Below, piece by piece: positions 1 to 8,749 of a stretch of DNA of 64,000 bases; within the stretch, counting starts at the first letter, position 1; the number at the start of each line of letters is the position of its first letter. Both the position numbers and the translations under genes were made by a program. Below the pieces are notes generated by a model. The model made no database searches. It worked only from the letters and a program-made list of their open reading frames with translations, and was not told the DNA's origin. Source of the DNA: Doryteuthis pealeii (lineage: Eukaryota > Mollusca > Cephalopoda > Myopsida > Loliginidae); NCBI GenBank assembly GCA_023376005.1, contig CM042181.1, positions 21,973,314-22,037,313 of the forward strand, in the 5' to 3' direction.

Positions 1-110
1 TATCGATTAATGTGATATCGATTAAATTCATTTTATCCATTTACATTTCTTTTCTTTACTCATTTTTCCTCATATTGTCGGATTCAATTCCTTTTCCATT
101 TTTACATATA
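1..110 (+). repeat. Flank of hammerhead module H1 (partial)
   Basis: The sequence matches the outer flank of the modules near 3510-3570, 42265-42350 and 42700-42785: an ATCGAT-rich stretch, then a pyrimidine-rich run with TTTCTTTACTC and a CCTCATAT end. The ribozyme core itself would lie to the left of the window and is not seen. No coding capacity. Confidence 0.6.
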
Positions 111-747
111 CTAGCAAATATATGCACCCTCGGGTGCAAGTATTTAAGTTTTAATATAATAAAATATCATATTAAATTAGAAAGGCTAATGAAACTGAAT
201 AAGAATGCAGATAAAAAGATTTGGAACAGAGGGGGTATGATTAAAAAATAGAACAACTTTGAAACTAACTCTTCTATCATTTTCCGTTACTCCCGTCTTT
301 CATTGATAAATTTTCCTAATTCAACTATTTAGTTAAAATAGGAAGTAAAAATAATATTACAGTTATTTTTTCTTGTTAATGGATTTCTTTTAAGATTCAT
401 CCCAGAGATTTTTGCTCATATTCAATAAGATAAAACCAAACAATTAGAAATTAATAATACTAAGCACATATTTATTAAAATCAAATCTTTAATATCTATA
501 TGCAAATTAGCCTTCCCATTCACACTGTGAACAGCTATTTTGTTGTATATATAAATACAATTGCATGTTATTAGTATGTAGATATGGATAACAGTCTTAA
601 TGATGTAAAACAATTTTATTAATAATTGAGGTTTAAATAAAAAATAAAATCATGTAGAATGAGATGTAAATAACAAAGGGAATTGTGACTTGAGTAGTAA
701 TATAGTTTCGGTTACAGACAGACAAACCCACAATCTCCATTATAATA

Positions 748-748
<1 letters not shown>
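111..748 (-). repeat. Rep-A: dispersed repeat with 3' GC hairpin and CTAG end
   Basis: One of about five copies in the window (others at 7045-7535, 26290-26960, 53166-53806 and 59920-60540). Read on the minus strand it begins near AATGGAGATTGTG, is AT-rich and non-coding, and ends with a hairpin (GCACCC / GGGTGC, 124-137), then an AT-rich spacer, then CTAG followed by T. A 3' hairpin just upstream of CTAG is the ending of non-autonomous Helitron-like elements. I could not identify a matching 5' TC end, so the class is inferred only. Confidence 0.65.

Positions 749-785
<37 letters not shown>
749..785. repeat. (TA)n microsatellite
   Basis: Uninterrupted TA dinucleotides directly beside the 5' end of the Rep-A copy. 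Confidence 0.95.
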
Positions 786-1488
786 TATTCCCATACATAT
801 ATTTAGTAGAATATTATAAGTATTGCAATGACGTTTATGCACTAACTGCTTAAGAGGCGTAAAGATTATTACTTTTGGGAGTTGAGTGCCAAAGAAACAA
901 AACAATAAAATAAAAGAATCAAGACATTTCGAAATCCATTCTTCCGTTATTTTGGTAACCCTACCGTCAGATGCACCTCCCCCGCCCCCGAATAACAGTA
1001 CTGAGTCACCCCCATCCTCGCTGCCAAACTTGAATAATGCTGTTTGCATCGCAAGAGGAGAGAGAGGGGAGAGAGTTTTGTCTGCCTTGTCTGAATTCTG
1101 CGTATGAAAAGAATGTCGGCCATGTTTGACACCGAAGGAATCCATTTTGTTTTTTGTTTCCTATTTAATTACATGTCTATTGCAGATCTGTATATTAATA
1201 TATGCTTGCGCATTATTTGAAACGAACTTAATTGTTATTAACAACACATTTTATGATATTTTCGTGTTAAAACATACAGTTGTATTGATTCGAACAGATT
1301 CGTATTTTCAGTGTAAATTTACGGTGAAATGAAAATGGTCAACCAAAACATACGGCTTCTTCAAAGTGAAACAAACAAGGGGAGGTTACTCTCATTTATG
1401 TTGCTAATGTTCAGATTTCCCTTAAAGAAACTGAGAACCTAACAAAATGTCATCGGCATAAAATAACCCAATAAGGATTTTTTTTTAA
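786..1488. other. Unassigned AT-rich sequence
   Basis: No repeat family, hairpin or credible ORF recognised. A short C-rich patch lies at 966-1015. The overlapping ORFs at 633-1145 and 886-1107 show no family signature and do not look coding. Confidence 0.4.
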
Positions 1489-1980
1489 TTGATAGTATTA
1501 TCTGCGTTATTCGGACTATTGTCCTCATCTTTATTTGTACAACGATTCGGCCGATATACCCTCCGGCCTTCTTCAGGTATTTCTTGTGGGACTCGTGAAC
1601 CTTCTCGGACTTGGGAACCTTCTTTTCGAACATGGAAACTTTCTGGTCGTAATCGGGAGCCATCACGGAACTTTGAATTTAACCCTTTATTCAGTCCTGT
1701 TCTCATTCCGCTAACCAATTATTTTTTCTATGTATGCCGCTACTCAGGATTGAACTTGGAATCCAGAAATAACTGTCACTTAGAACTGTCTTAACCTAAC
1801 TACCTTATCCACTAGGCCATGTGTTAAATTGGACAATTCATTGTGAATTTTGGGAACTTATAAACCTAATGTCTTGTTTTGGGCTTGAATATCTAACTTT
1901 AGGATTCATTTTATGTACGATTTTTTTACCTAGACTCATATTGTTTTTTGTTTTTTTAAACTGATCTAGCCTTCTTAATT
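1489..1980 (-). repeat. tRNA-derived SINE with hammerhead-like motif, degenerate copy
   Basis: On the minus strand, a tRNA-like head (A-box-like TAGTGGATAAGG and B-box-like AGTTCAATCC, about 1745-1825) is followed by a body with short repeats encoding KVPESEK-like words. A CTGAAGAAG / GGCCG hammerhead-like motif lies near 1540-1580, then a tail matching the 90 bp minisatellite. The same arrangement, better preserved, is at 54225-54650. Confidence 0.6.
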
Positions 1981-2280
1981 ATTACGACAAGAAAGTTCCC
2001 GATTTCGAAAAGAAGATTCCCGAGTCCGAAAAGAAGGTTCCCGAGTCCGACAAGAAATACCTGAAGAAGGCCGGAAGGTATATCGGCCGAAACGTTGTAC
2101 AGATAACAATGAAGATGAGGACAATAGTCCGAATAACGCCGATAATACTAATCATCAAGCCTCATCTCAAACATGCAGAGAAATAGTGTATATAACAATG
2201 AAGATGAGGACAATAGTCCGAATAACGCAGATATTACTAATCATCAAGCCTCATCTCAAACATTCAGAGAAATTTTAAAA
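1981..2280 (+). repeat. Body and tail of tRNA/hammerhead-like SINE
   Basis: The copy contains short CCCGAGTCCGA repeats, then CCTGAAGAAGGCC, a loop, and CGGCCGAAACG. Two consecutive copies of the ~85-90 bp tail unit follow (from about 2100 and 2186), each with GACAATAGTCCGAATAA and CATCTCAAAC. The tandem tail is an early stage of the array at 47285-47830. Confidence 0.65.
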
Positions 2281-2312
2281 TTGTGTTTTTTTTAAAAATT
2301 GAGTACTCACCG

Positions 2313-2365
2313 AAAGGGTTGACATGCCATAAAAACCGACCAACCAACCAACCAACCAAGCACCC
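2313..2365 (+). repeat. SINE-3/LINE 3' tail fragment
   Basis: The end of the shared 3' tail, GGGTTGACATGCC, is followed by (CCAA)n. The 5' half of the hairpin is missing here. It sits at the left boundary of the giant inverted repeat. Confidence 0.55.
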
Positions 2366-2621
2366 CATCACCTACCCAGGTATCTCATCAACATCCGGTT
2401 AGATGAGAAAATGCTACCAAATGGAATTGTGCGTGCTGTTCAGCGCGCAAATAATCTTTTTGTTTACGTTGTGATGGCGTTTTCAAAAAAAAAAACATAA
2501 TTAGAAAAAATATTTTCTGACTGCATGAACATCTTCCGTTCTTCATTACACCCGGCAAATTAACATATTTTAATGACAGGCTTCTTCTTTTTTTTCAACG
2601 ATACTGATTACAAAATCTAAT

Positions 2622-2868
2622 TGGAGGCGTACTTAACGTAACGGTTATCATTGTACGAAATAGAATCGGCGGTAACCCGAGTTCAAGTCGTTGACAAGAC
2701 GAGGCTGTTGGTATTTCCCGTTGCTCTAGTGCCCTATGAAAACGTGTAAATAGATCTTCTCTCCCTCAGCTATGTATAAAAAGTAGGGTAGGCTGGGTTT
2801 TTTTAAACCTTGATTAGGCAACCAGTCTAGGAGAATGAAGACTTTGAATCCAAACCAATGGTTCTTCA
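2622..2868 (+). repeat. SINE-2 copy
   Basis: The tRNA-like head has TAACGGTTATC and a B box CGAGTTCAAG. The conserved body follows: a CAGCTATG motif, then TTAGGCAACCAGTCTAGG with an AGAATGAAGACT end. The family is repeated about ten times in the window. SINE-2 is my name; I do not recognise a published one. Confidence 0.75.
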
Positions 2869-3336
2869 CATATATTAATAATGGAGATTGTCTGTATTTC
2901 TATCTGTAACAAAAACTACGTCATAGCTTACGTCACAATATTCTTATGCTATATACACCCAAAATTTGAGTAAGCAATTTTAAAAATTGTTTTTTACTCT
3001 CGTCCTTTGTTTTTATTTTTTTACAGTAACAAAAGTTAACTAAAAAGTTTACAAATAAATAAATACCTACGATTTTGTGTAAAATTGATGTGGAAAATAT
3101 TCAAAATAATTGTTTGATTATTACATGCACGCAACATTTTATTTGAGAGGGACGGGGTTCAGTTTCATTTCAAATTGTTTTTTTTTTACCCCTTTAATAA
3201 ATATGAGGATTTGTCTTACTTATGATACAAACCCTCTGACATTGAATTTTTAACTCCCACCCTCTCAAGCAATGTCTTTCAAAAAATGATTTTTACATCG
3301 CCCGGAGGTTGTTTTTGATTTTCTACTAGTTAGAAT
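2869..3336 (+). repeat. Rep-B: dispersed repeat with CTAG end
   Basis: It begins TAATAATGGAGATTG, followed by CTGTAACAAAAACTACG, and runs ~460 bp of AT-rich non-coding sequence. It ends with a CATCGCCCGGAGG block, a T-rich spacer and CTACTAGT. Related copies lie at 33945-34140 (minus), 37740-38130, 60545-61075, 61080-61275 and 62178-62605. It shares the AATGGAGATT start and the CTAG-like end with Rep-A, so the two are probably one superfamily. Confidence 0.7.
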
Positions 3337-3339
3337 AAT

Positions 3340-3458
3340 AGACTTTGTACAATGTAACGATTATTGTCGTATGAAATGGAATCGATGACCAGAGTCCGAA
3401 TCATTGACGAGACTAGGCTGTTGACTTTCATTTTCCTCTGGTGCTCTATGAAAAAGGT
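3340..3458 (+). repeat. SINE-2 copy, 3'-truncated
   Basis: The tRNA-like head and first part of the body (GTAACGATTATTGTCG, then CTCTGGTGCTCTATG) stop where the (TA)n array at 3461-3506 begins. Confidence 0.65.

Positions 3459-3460
<2 letters not shown>

Positions 3461-3506
<46 letters not shown>
3461..3506. repeat. (TA)n microsatellite
   Basis: Pure TA run separating a SINE-2 head from hammerhead module H1. Confidence 0.97.
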
Positions 3507-3509
<3 letters not shown>

Positions 3510-3580
3510 GAAAAAATGAGGAAAGAAAAGAAATGTAGATGGATAAAAATGAATTTTATCAATATCACTTTTAATCGATA

Positions 3581-3672
3581 TCACTTACACATGTGTTTCG
3601 GTCCGTTTATCAAAATGTATACGGAATACGCTATTATTATTATTAAAATAATCAGATGATGTTGAAATGATG

Positions 3673-3726
<54 letters not shown>

Positions 3727-3785
3727 GGAAAAATGTAAAAATATTCCGTACACAGAGAGATTTTTTACGACCTTCATCAGAGTGA
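3581..3785 (-). ncRNA. Hammerhead ribozyme H1, giant stem II
   Basis: Minus strand. Stem I pairs TCACT with AGTGA. The core is CTGATGA (3774-3780) and GAAA (3596-3599). Stem III is CAC / GTG with an AT loop, and the predicted cleavage follows UA. Stem II starts GGUC / GACC and then holds a ~170 nt insert containing an (AAT)n run, with further complementary blocks (GTACGGAAT / ATTCCGTATAC). One extra A sits between CTGATGA and stem II, which departs from the canonical hammerhead. Penelope-like retroelements are known to carry hammerheads; no reverse transcriptase is seen here. Activity is unproven. Confidence 0.6.
3669..3726. repeat. (AAT)n microsatellite inside H1 stem II
   Basis: ATA/AAT trinucleotide run lying within the predicted stem II insert of H1. 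Homologous modules at 42001-42050 and 42640-42660 carry shorter or interrupted runs. Confidence 0.95.
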
Positions 3786-3789
3786 ATTT

Positions 3790-4080
3790 TTTATTTTTTG
3801 AGTAGAGACAAAAATCCGTTGGAGACAAAACAGAATTTTAAAATGTTCGAAAAAAGAATATTTTTGAATCATTTGGAACGCAAAGACGGTTTAAAATTTT
3901 GAATGTTTTGGTGGATGGATACAGTTTATATTGCAAAGAATAAAATGTTATTAATATTCCTAAACTTGTTGATGAGTGAATGAAGCGTGTTTTCATTGTT
4001 ATTGTTTGGGGAAAAATAGAAACCAGTGAAAATCAAAAAGAGTTATACACTCAAAATGAACGAATGGGTCAAGTATGTTT
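3790..4080. other. Unassigned AT-rich sequence
   Basis: No feature recognised. The 63-codon ORF at 3980-4171 runs into a SINE-2 copy and is not credible. Confidence 0.4.
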
Positions 4081-4084
4081 TATT

Positions 4085-4350
4085 GTTTATGTTAGGCAAC
4101 CAGTCTTGGAGAAGGAAGACTCTGAATTCAAATCTGTTAAACTCCACTTGGGGTGGTCACAACTAGAATAGGCTCAGTCCTGATTAGTGATCTATTTCAC
4201 TAATTCTTCTCTTCTCCCTCCAGTTATGGGTAAATAATTGGACAGACTGAGTTCTTCAGTCTTGGTAAGGCAACTAGTCTAGGAGAAGGAAAACTGTGAA
4301 TTCAAAGCAGTCTTACGCTGCTTAAAAAATTGACCTTGTGTCACATCCTC
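4085..4350 (+). repeat. SINE-2 bodies, two partial copies in tandem
   Basis: Two GGCAACCAGTC or GGCAACTAGTC blocks (about 4096 and 4268), each followed by AGGAGAAGGAA, flank a CTCCAGTTATGGGTAAATA block. The second ends in the tail sequence TTGACCTTGTGTCACATCC, shared with 44900-44935 and 45195-45215. Confidence 0.7.
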
Positions 4351-4489
4351 CTTATGGCGGCGAGGTCGCTAAAGTACATACAAAAACCTAATTGAAACAC
4401 CGACGCAGCCTCACAAGATGGCGGGGGTGGATAGCAAACACTACCAGACGAACAGACAGACGTTTCTGACAATGCGTGTCATAAACAGC

Positions 4490-4620
4490 AATAAACGAAA
4501 AGTTCCCGCTGAGATTCGAACCCACGTCGCCTTTATTGCTGTTTCTGATACGCACAGTTCCCTCGCTGTCGGAGGCTAACGAGCCGAGTATGTTGCGTTG
4601 CGATTAAGATGACAACTAAA
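4490..4620 (-). repeat. tRNA-derived SINE head (SINE-4)
   Basis: On the minus strand, TCGGCTCGTTAGCC is followed ~60 nt later by a perfect pol III B box, GGTTCGAATC. This cannot be a working tRNA: there is no cloverleaf of the right length. I infer a SINE head. A reverse copy lies at about 29460-29575 in the right arm. Confidence 0.55.
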
Positions 4621-4660
4621 ATTAATATGCAGAAAAATACGAGTTGATTCAAAATTATGA

Positions 4661-4985
4661 GGGTGAGTCAAAAAGTAATGATATTTTGTTTAGGACAGGT
4701 ATAATTACCAACACAGGAACATGTATCATACATCAAAATGAAGCTGGTCCTCTGTGGATCACATCCCTACTTTCCACATAGGTGAGTCAAAAAGTAATGT
4801 CGTTTTGTTTTAGGACAGGTATAATTACCAACACAGGAACATGTATCATACATCAAAATGAAGCTGCTCCTCTGTGGATCACATCCCTATTTCTCCACAT
4901 AGGTGAGTCAAAAAGTAATGTCGTTTTGTTTAGGACAGGTATAATTACCAACACAGGAACATGTATCATACATCAAAATGAAGAC
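4661..4985 (+). mobile_element. Mariner terminal segment, three tandem copies
   Basis: Three ~120 bp units start at about 4662, 4781 and 4902. Each begins GGTGAGTCAAAAAGTAATG, the type of end found in mariner elements that open with GTCAAAAAGTAATG, and continues through GGACAGGTATAATTACC to CATCAAAATGAAG. The same segment lies downstream of the mariner transposase fragment at 33716-33897, which ties these ends to that family. No transposase is present here. Confidence 0.75.
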
Positions 4986-5039
4986 CAGACCATGAGGGCA
5001 TACATGGATTCTGGTTTTAAAAAATTCACTTCAATCCAT

Positions 5040-5395
5040 GACAGAATGACCCAACAACAGATGCCTACAGGAAACAAATGTACCCAAGTGTATGAAAAAA
5101 GTAATAACTACCCTAATCCAGAAAGGCACACAAAAAAGAAATATCCATAGCAATCAGAGACCAATGACTTGTCTATGATGTGGAAAATATTGACCGCGGT
5201 AATAAAACAAGAAATATACTTTTCACTTAATTGACGAGTCCAATTAAAAGCAGAAAGGCAATTCCGGGCAGAAGTAAAAATCCAAAGAGGTATTTTCCAA
5301 GAAGACACACTATCACCATTACTATTTGAGAAAAACATCTCAGTTCAACGAAAAAGACAGGCAACTGCTTAAAAATCTCACTACCTTTTATAACA
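5040..5395 (+). pseudogene. LINE reverse-transcriptase fragment
   Basis: Translating across frames gives ITTLIQKGTQKRN, RPMTCL, MWKILTAVIKQEIY, and then VKIQRGIFQEDTLSPLLF. The last matches the RT motif around the RGI-QGD-LSPLLF block of non-LTR retrotransposons. The central part of the RT between the two halves is missing, stops interrupt the frame, and the usual GD reads ED. It probably belongs to the same LINE lineage as 56976-59890, judging from my recollection that these blocks occur in one protein. It follows directly on the mariner ends. Confidence 0.7.
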
Positions 5396-5408
5396 GGAAT
5401 TTACGAAC

Positions 5409-5436
5409 GGTTTCAGATAGATAGATAGATAGATAA
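5409..5436. repeat. (ATAG)n microsatellite
   Basis: A short run of GATA tetranucleotides just before the TA-flanked palindrome. Confidence 0.9.
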
Positions 5437-5477
5437 CGGGGTCCGGTACATTGGATTGTGCTCAGATAGAATTCATA

Positions 5478-5522
<45 letters not shown>

Positions 5523-5527
<5 letters not shown>

Positions 5528-5562
5528 ACACGTGTTTCTGATCTGTTGTCTTCTTCAGGCAT
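5523..5562 (-). ncRNA. Hammerhead-like motif H2a
   Basis: Minus strand: stem I ATGC / GCAT, core CTGAAGA and GAAA, stem III CAC / GTG with no loop, cleavage after UC. Stem II is weak: only GA / UC can pair beyond an A-A mismatch. Probably a weakened Penelope-type ribozyme. Confidence 0.45.
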
Positions 5563-5702
5563 TGAATTATTATTTTGGCAGAATATGTCCGATATTTTAT
5601 AGGGTGTGTGTGTTTCTGCAACTTTTCTATTATAATAGAAAAGTTGCAGAAACACACACAACCTATCAAATATCGGACATATTCTGCCAAAATAATAATT
5701 CA

Positions 5703-5742
5703 ATGCCTGAAGAAGACAACAGATCAGAAACACGTGTCGCAT
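5703..5742 (+). ncRNA. Hammerhead-like motif H2b
   Basis: Exact mirror of H2a on the opposite palindrome arm, with the same core, palindromic CACGTG stem III and ATGC / GCAT stem I. The two copies point outwards toward the ends of the palindrome. Confidence 0.45.
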
Positions 5743-5851
5743 ATATAAGATAAAAAGAATTTTTTTAAATTTTCTGAGAACATAATACATTTTGCAGACC
5801 TTCTTTTTTATAAAATATTGAATTTTCTCCCGTTGGAACCAGAACAACATT

Positions 5852-5869
5852 ATATATATATATATATAT

Positions 5870-5900
<31 letters not shown>

Positions 5901-5905
5901 TTTTG
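5852..5905. repeat. (TA)n microsatellite
   Basis: Nearly pure TA run. The next ~220 bp (5906-6125) hold no recognisable feature. Confidence 0.93.
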
Positions 5906-6124
5906 TATCTGTATCCGTTTTTTTGGAAGTACATATACCAAGTTTGGGCTTTAGTGTGAAACATTAAAGTGCTATATTATGATAGTTACCATATATTCAT
6001 AATGGGAATAAATATCAGAAAACTCGGGGGGTTGTTTTTTGTTTTTTTTTAGTTCCTTTTATTTAGTAGTAGTGGTGAATTTTCAGGATTGTGATGTACT
6101 CCCTTCTTCAAGACCGTAGTTAAT

Positions 6125-6568
6125 ATTGGAGAAATGATTATAAAGTGCTCAATTATTTCTTTAAGAGTTGTATTTATTTATTTAAGTCACCAATACAAAG
6201 TTTGTCTTACCAATGGTTTTTTTTATCTGTCATCACAGACGTTGACTTTTTGAAAAAAATTGGACAGTTTTTTAACTCGTGTACCTCGTGTGAACACACA
6301 TCCGTTATTCCGTTCTTGCTTTTGCTTATCACATTCACACGGCGTTCCTATTTTCGATCATTGATACCGTGTTTTTATGATGATATTTGGTTTTTTTTTA
6401 TTTTGTTCAAATATAATATTTTAAAAAGTAACGTCTCTGATCGACTGGATAAAATTTCTTAACCATTGTAAGATGAACTTTGTATTGATGACTTAAATAA
6501 CTAATAAATACAGCTCTTAAATAAATAATTGAGCACTTTATAATCATTTCTCCAATATTAATACAAAA

Positions 6569-6570
<2 letters not shown>
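6125..6570. repeat. Inverted dimer with decayed hammerhead arms
   Basis: Arms of ~110 bp (6125-6240 and 6450-6565) share GATTATAAAGTGCTCAATTA, CACCAATACAAAG and ACCAATGG. The arms contain remnants of the CTGATGA...GAAACCATTGGTAAGAC layout that is intact in the relatives at 8350 and 8567. A (TA)n run abuts at 6575-6604. Confidence 0.75.
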
Positions 6571-6574
<4 letters not shown>

Positions 6575-6606
<32 letters not shown>

Positions 6607-7045
6607 GAGAAATATGAGGAGATTATCCGACAGCATGTGTAGAAAGGTATACAAACACGGGATGTTGTAGAAAATGGATGTTTATTGTAGGTAGTGATGT
6701 CGACGATACACACATACACACATCCACTCAAACATACATACATACACTCAAAACCAATCCTAACACCTAACACATGTGACACTATCAGAATCCACCATGA
6801 TACACTCCCTATTAGAGAAAAGGAAAATCCCCTCCAACCTCTTCTGACACCATCAACCGACCCCGCCCCTTATTCACGACCTCCTCAATTCATTAGAAGG
6901 AAAATGTTCACTACTGAAGCAAGAACTCTATTCCTAAAGTCCCGAAGAAGGTCTAACAGACCGAACATTACAACGTCGACATCACTACCTACAATAGATG
7001 TACATTTTCTCAACATTCCGTGTTTGTCTACCTTTCATCATATCT
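6575..7045. repeat. TA array and inverted-repeat module
   Basis: After (TA)n (6575-6604), arms at about 6645-6705 and 6975-7040 are reverse complements (GATGTCGACG with CGTCGACATC; TACAAACACGG with CCGTGTTTG). Near 6945-6985 a hammerhead-like remnant has CCGAAGAAGG with GGTCT / AGACC pairing followed by GAAC instead of GAAA. The ORF at 6694-7053 is an accident of the module. Confidence 0.7.
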
Positions 7046-7535
7046 TATTATAATGGAGATTGTGGGTTTGTGTCTACACTGTTGACATACTGTACTAACA
7101 ACATGCAATTATATTTATATATACAAAATACTGCTTTATAGTGTGAACGAGAAGGCTAATTTGCATATTGATATTTAAAAATTTTATTTTAATAAATATG
7201 TGCTTGGTATTATTGATTTCTAATTGTTTGGTTTTATTTAAGAAATATAAACAAAAATCTCGTGATAAATCTTAAAAGAAATTTATTTACAAGAAGAAAT
7301 AACTGTTATTATCCTTTACTTCCTATTTTAACTAAATAGTTAGATTAAAAATTTACAATGAAAGAGGGGAGTAATGTCATGGAATAGTTAGTTTCAAAGT
7401 TGTTCATTTTTATTATATCCCTCTGTTGCAATCTTTTTATCTCATTCTTAGTCAGTTTCATTAGCCTTTCTAATTTAATATGATATTTTATTATATCAAA
7501 ACTTAAATACGTGCATATATTTGCTAGTATAGATA
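7045..7535 (+). repeat. Rep-A copy
   Basis: Starts ATAATGGAGATTGTGGG and ends GCATATATTTGCTAG followed by T. It is shorter than the copy at 111-748, and its GC hairpin is eroded (only CGTGCAT remains). Confidence 0.7.
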
Positions 7536-7865
7536 AAGATATATGCGATTCTCATGTCTGAAGAGTACGAACAATAACATAACAACAGAGCTACTACGTT
7601 CAATGGCCTGGGAGATACGTTGAATGAACCACTCGACTTTGGGAGTTTTCAATCAATCTTCTGAAGTAGGGGTAGAGTGCGTGGGCCGATAACTTCCAGA
7701 TGTTTTCATGATAACTGGTGCCACAACGCACCTGACTGAATGAAACCCATATTTGGCCAATTTGCAATCGTCAGCGTCTGGGGTGGCTAATCTTCGGTTC
7801 AGGGTGACTTTTTGCTGTATGTTTGTTCGTTTGTTTCTCTGTACATAACTTTTGTCACGCTAAAG
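7536..7865. other. Unassigned unique-looking sequence
   Basis: Higher GC than its surroundings, with no repeat family, motif or coding signal that I recognise. Its mirror is at about 25925-26285. Confidence 0.4.
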
Positions 7866-7867
7866 TA

Positions 7868-7870
7868 AAA

Positions 7871-7942
<72 letters not shown>
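7868..7942. repeat. (CA)n(TA)n compound microsatellite
   Basis: CA dinucleotides (7870-7891) switch to TA (7892-7941). The same CA-to-TA switch occurs at 41843-41931 and 42189-42245. Confidence 0.97.
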
Positions 7943-7944
<2 letters not shown>

Positions 7945-8055
7945 GGAGGCTTACCGGTGAATATGGGCACGATCGTTGGAGGTGCACAGGGTCCAGGGGT
8001 TAAGTCCGTGATAAAACAAATACAAAGTGCTCAATACAAAGTAGAGCAAATTTAT

Positions 8056-8281
8056 TGAAGAAATGGATACAATAGAAACCTACTCGAGTTTCATCGCTAG
8101 AATCATCAGGGTTAAATCCACTGAATTAATACCGATTAATTGCAGCTGATCACACGTATGTTCATTGAATGTTCAATGAACATACGTGTGATCAGCTGCT
8201 ATTAATCGGTAACTCGATTAATTCAGTGGATTTAACCCTGATGATTCTAGCGATGAATGAGTAGGTTTCTATTGTATCCAT

Positions 8282-8290
<9 letters not shown>
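8056..8290. repeat. Inverted dimer with hammerhead H3
   Basis: The palindrome is centred near 8168 (CATTGAATGTTCAATG). Its arms contain CAGCTGATCACACG and the ribozyme motif. The right-hand motif (8230-8265) has lost part of the GAAA and stem III region, while the left-hand one is complete. Confidence 0.85.
8077..8113 (-). ncRNA. Hammerhead-like ribozyme H3
   Basis: Minus strand: stem I AACC / GGTT, core CTGATGA and GAAA, stem III CTC / GAG without loop, cleavage after UA. Stem II is short (UC / GA around TAGC, with a U-U mismatch at the base). A zero-loop stem III is typical of Penelope-type hammerheads, which are thought to work best as dimers. Confidence 0.55.
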
Positions 8291-8321
<31 letters not shown>

Positions 8322-8349
8322 TATATAGTTACCAATACATTTAAAAGTT

Positions 8350-8406
8350 CGTTTTACCAATGGTTTCGGAACATCACTTTTAGGTGATTATCCGTCATCA
8401 GAAACG
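8350..8406 (-). ncRNA. Hammerhead-like ribozyme H4
   Basis: Minus strand: stem I CGTTT / AAACG is perfect. The core is CTGATGA (8395-8401) and GAAA, stem III CC / GG with loop ATT, cleavage after UA. Stem II pairs GGA / TCC and ATCAC / GTGAT with an internal mismatch and one extra C next to the core. H5 is its inverted partner 160 bp away. Confidence 0.6.
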
Positions 8407-8566
8407 TTCACGTTTCCGTCGCAGTGGCATCAGTAAATAATCCAAAACTGCTCAATATATTCAAAACATACAGTAGTAATACAAATAATAATATTATTAG
8501 AGGAAAAGTTAGGGTCTACCATGGTTTCAATCAAATTGAAATGATTTTATCAGGACCATAAGTGAA

Positions 8567-8622
8567 CGTTTCTGATGACGACAATCACCTAAAAGTGATG
8601 TTACGAAACCATTGGTAAAACG
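8567..8622 (+). ncRNA. Hammerhead-like ribozyme H5
   Basis: Plus-strand partner of H4, with the same perfect CGTTT / AAACG stem I, CTGATGA (8572-8578), GAAA (8605-8608) and UA cleavage site. The basal part of stem II is less well paired than in H4, while ATCAC / GTGAT is kept. Confidence 0.55.
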
Positions 8623-8749
8623 GACTTTTAAATGTATTGGTGACTATAAATATAAATAATTACAGCTCTTACAGAAGTAATTGGGCACTTTATAATCCTT
8701 TCTCCAATAATAATAACAAAAAATTAACTATATATATTAATATTTATAT

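Larger units (their letters stand above)
5479..5760. repeat. TA array and inverted dimer with hammerheads H2a/H2b
   Basis: A (TA)n run (5479-5524) is followed by a near-perfect palindrome of ~110 bp arms centred near 5633 (CTATTATAATAG). Each arm ends in the same hammerhead-like motif. The long ORFs on both strands arise only from the palindrome and the TA run. Confidence 0.9.

Noticed and set aside
633..1145. 170-codon minus-strand ORF
   Set aside because: Its middle is a translated (TA)n run and the remainder spans unassigned repeat-like sequence; no family signature.
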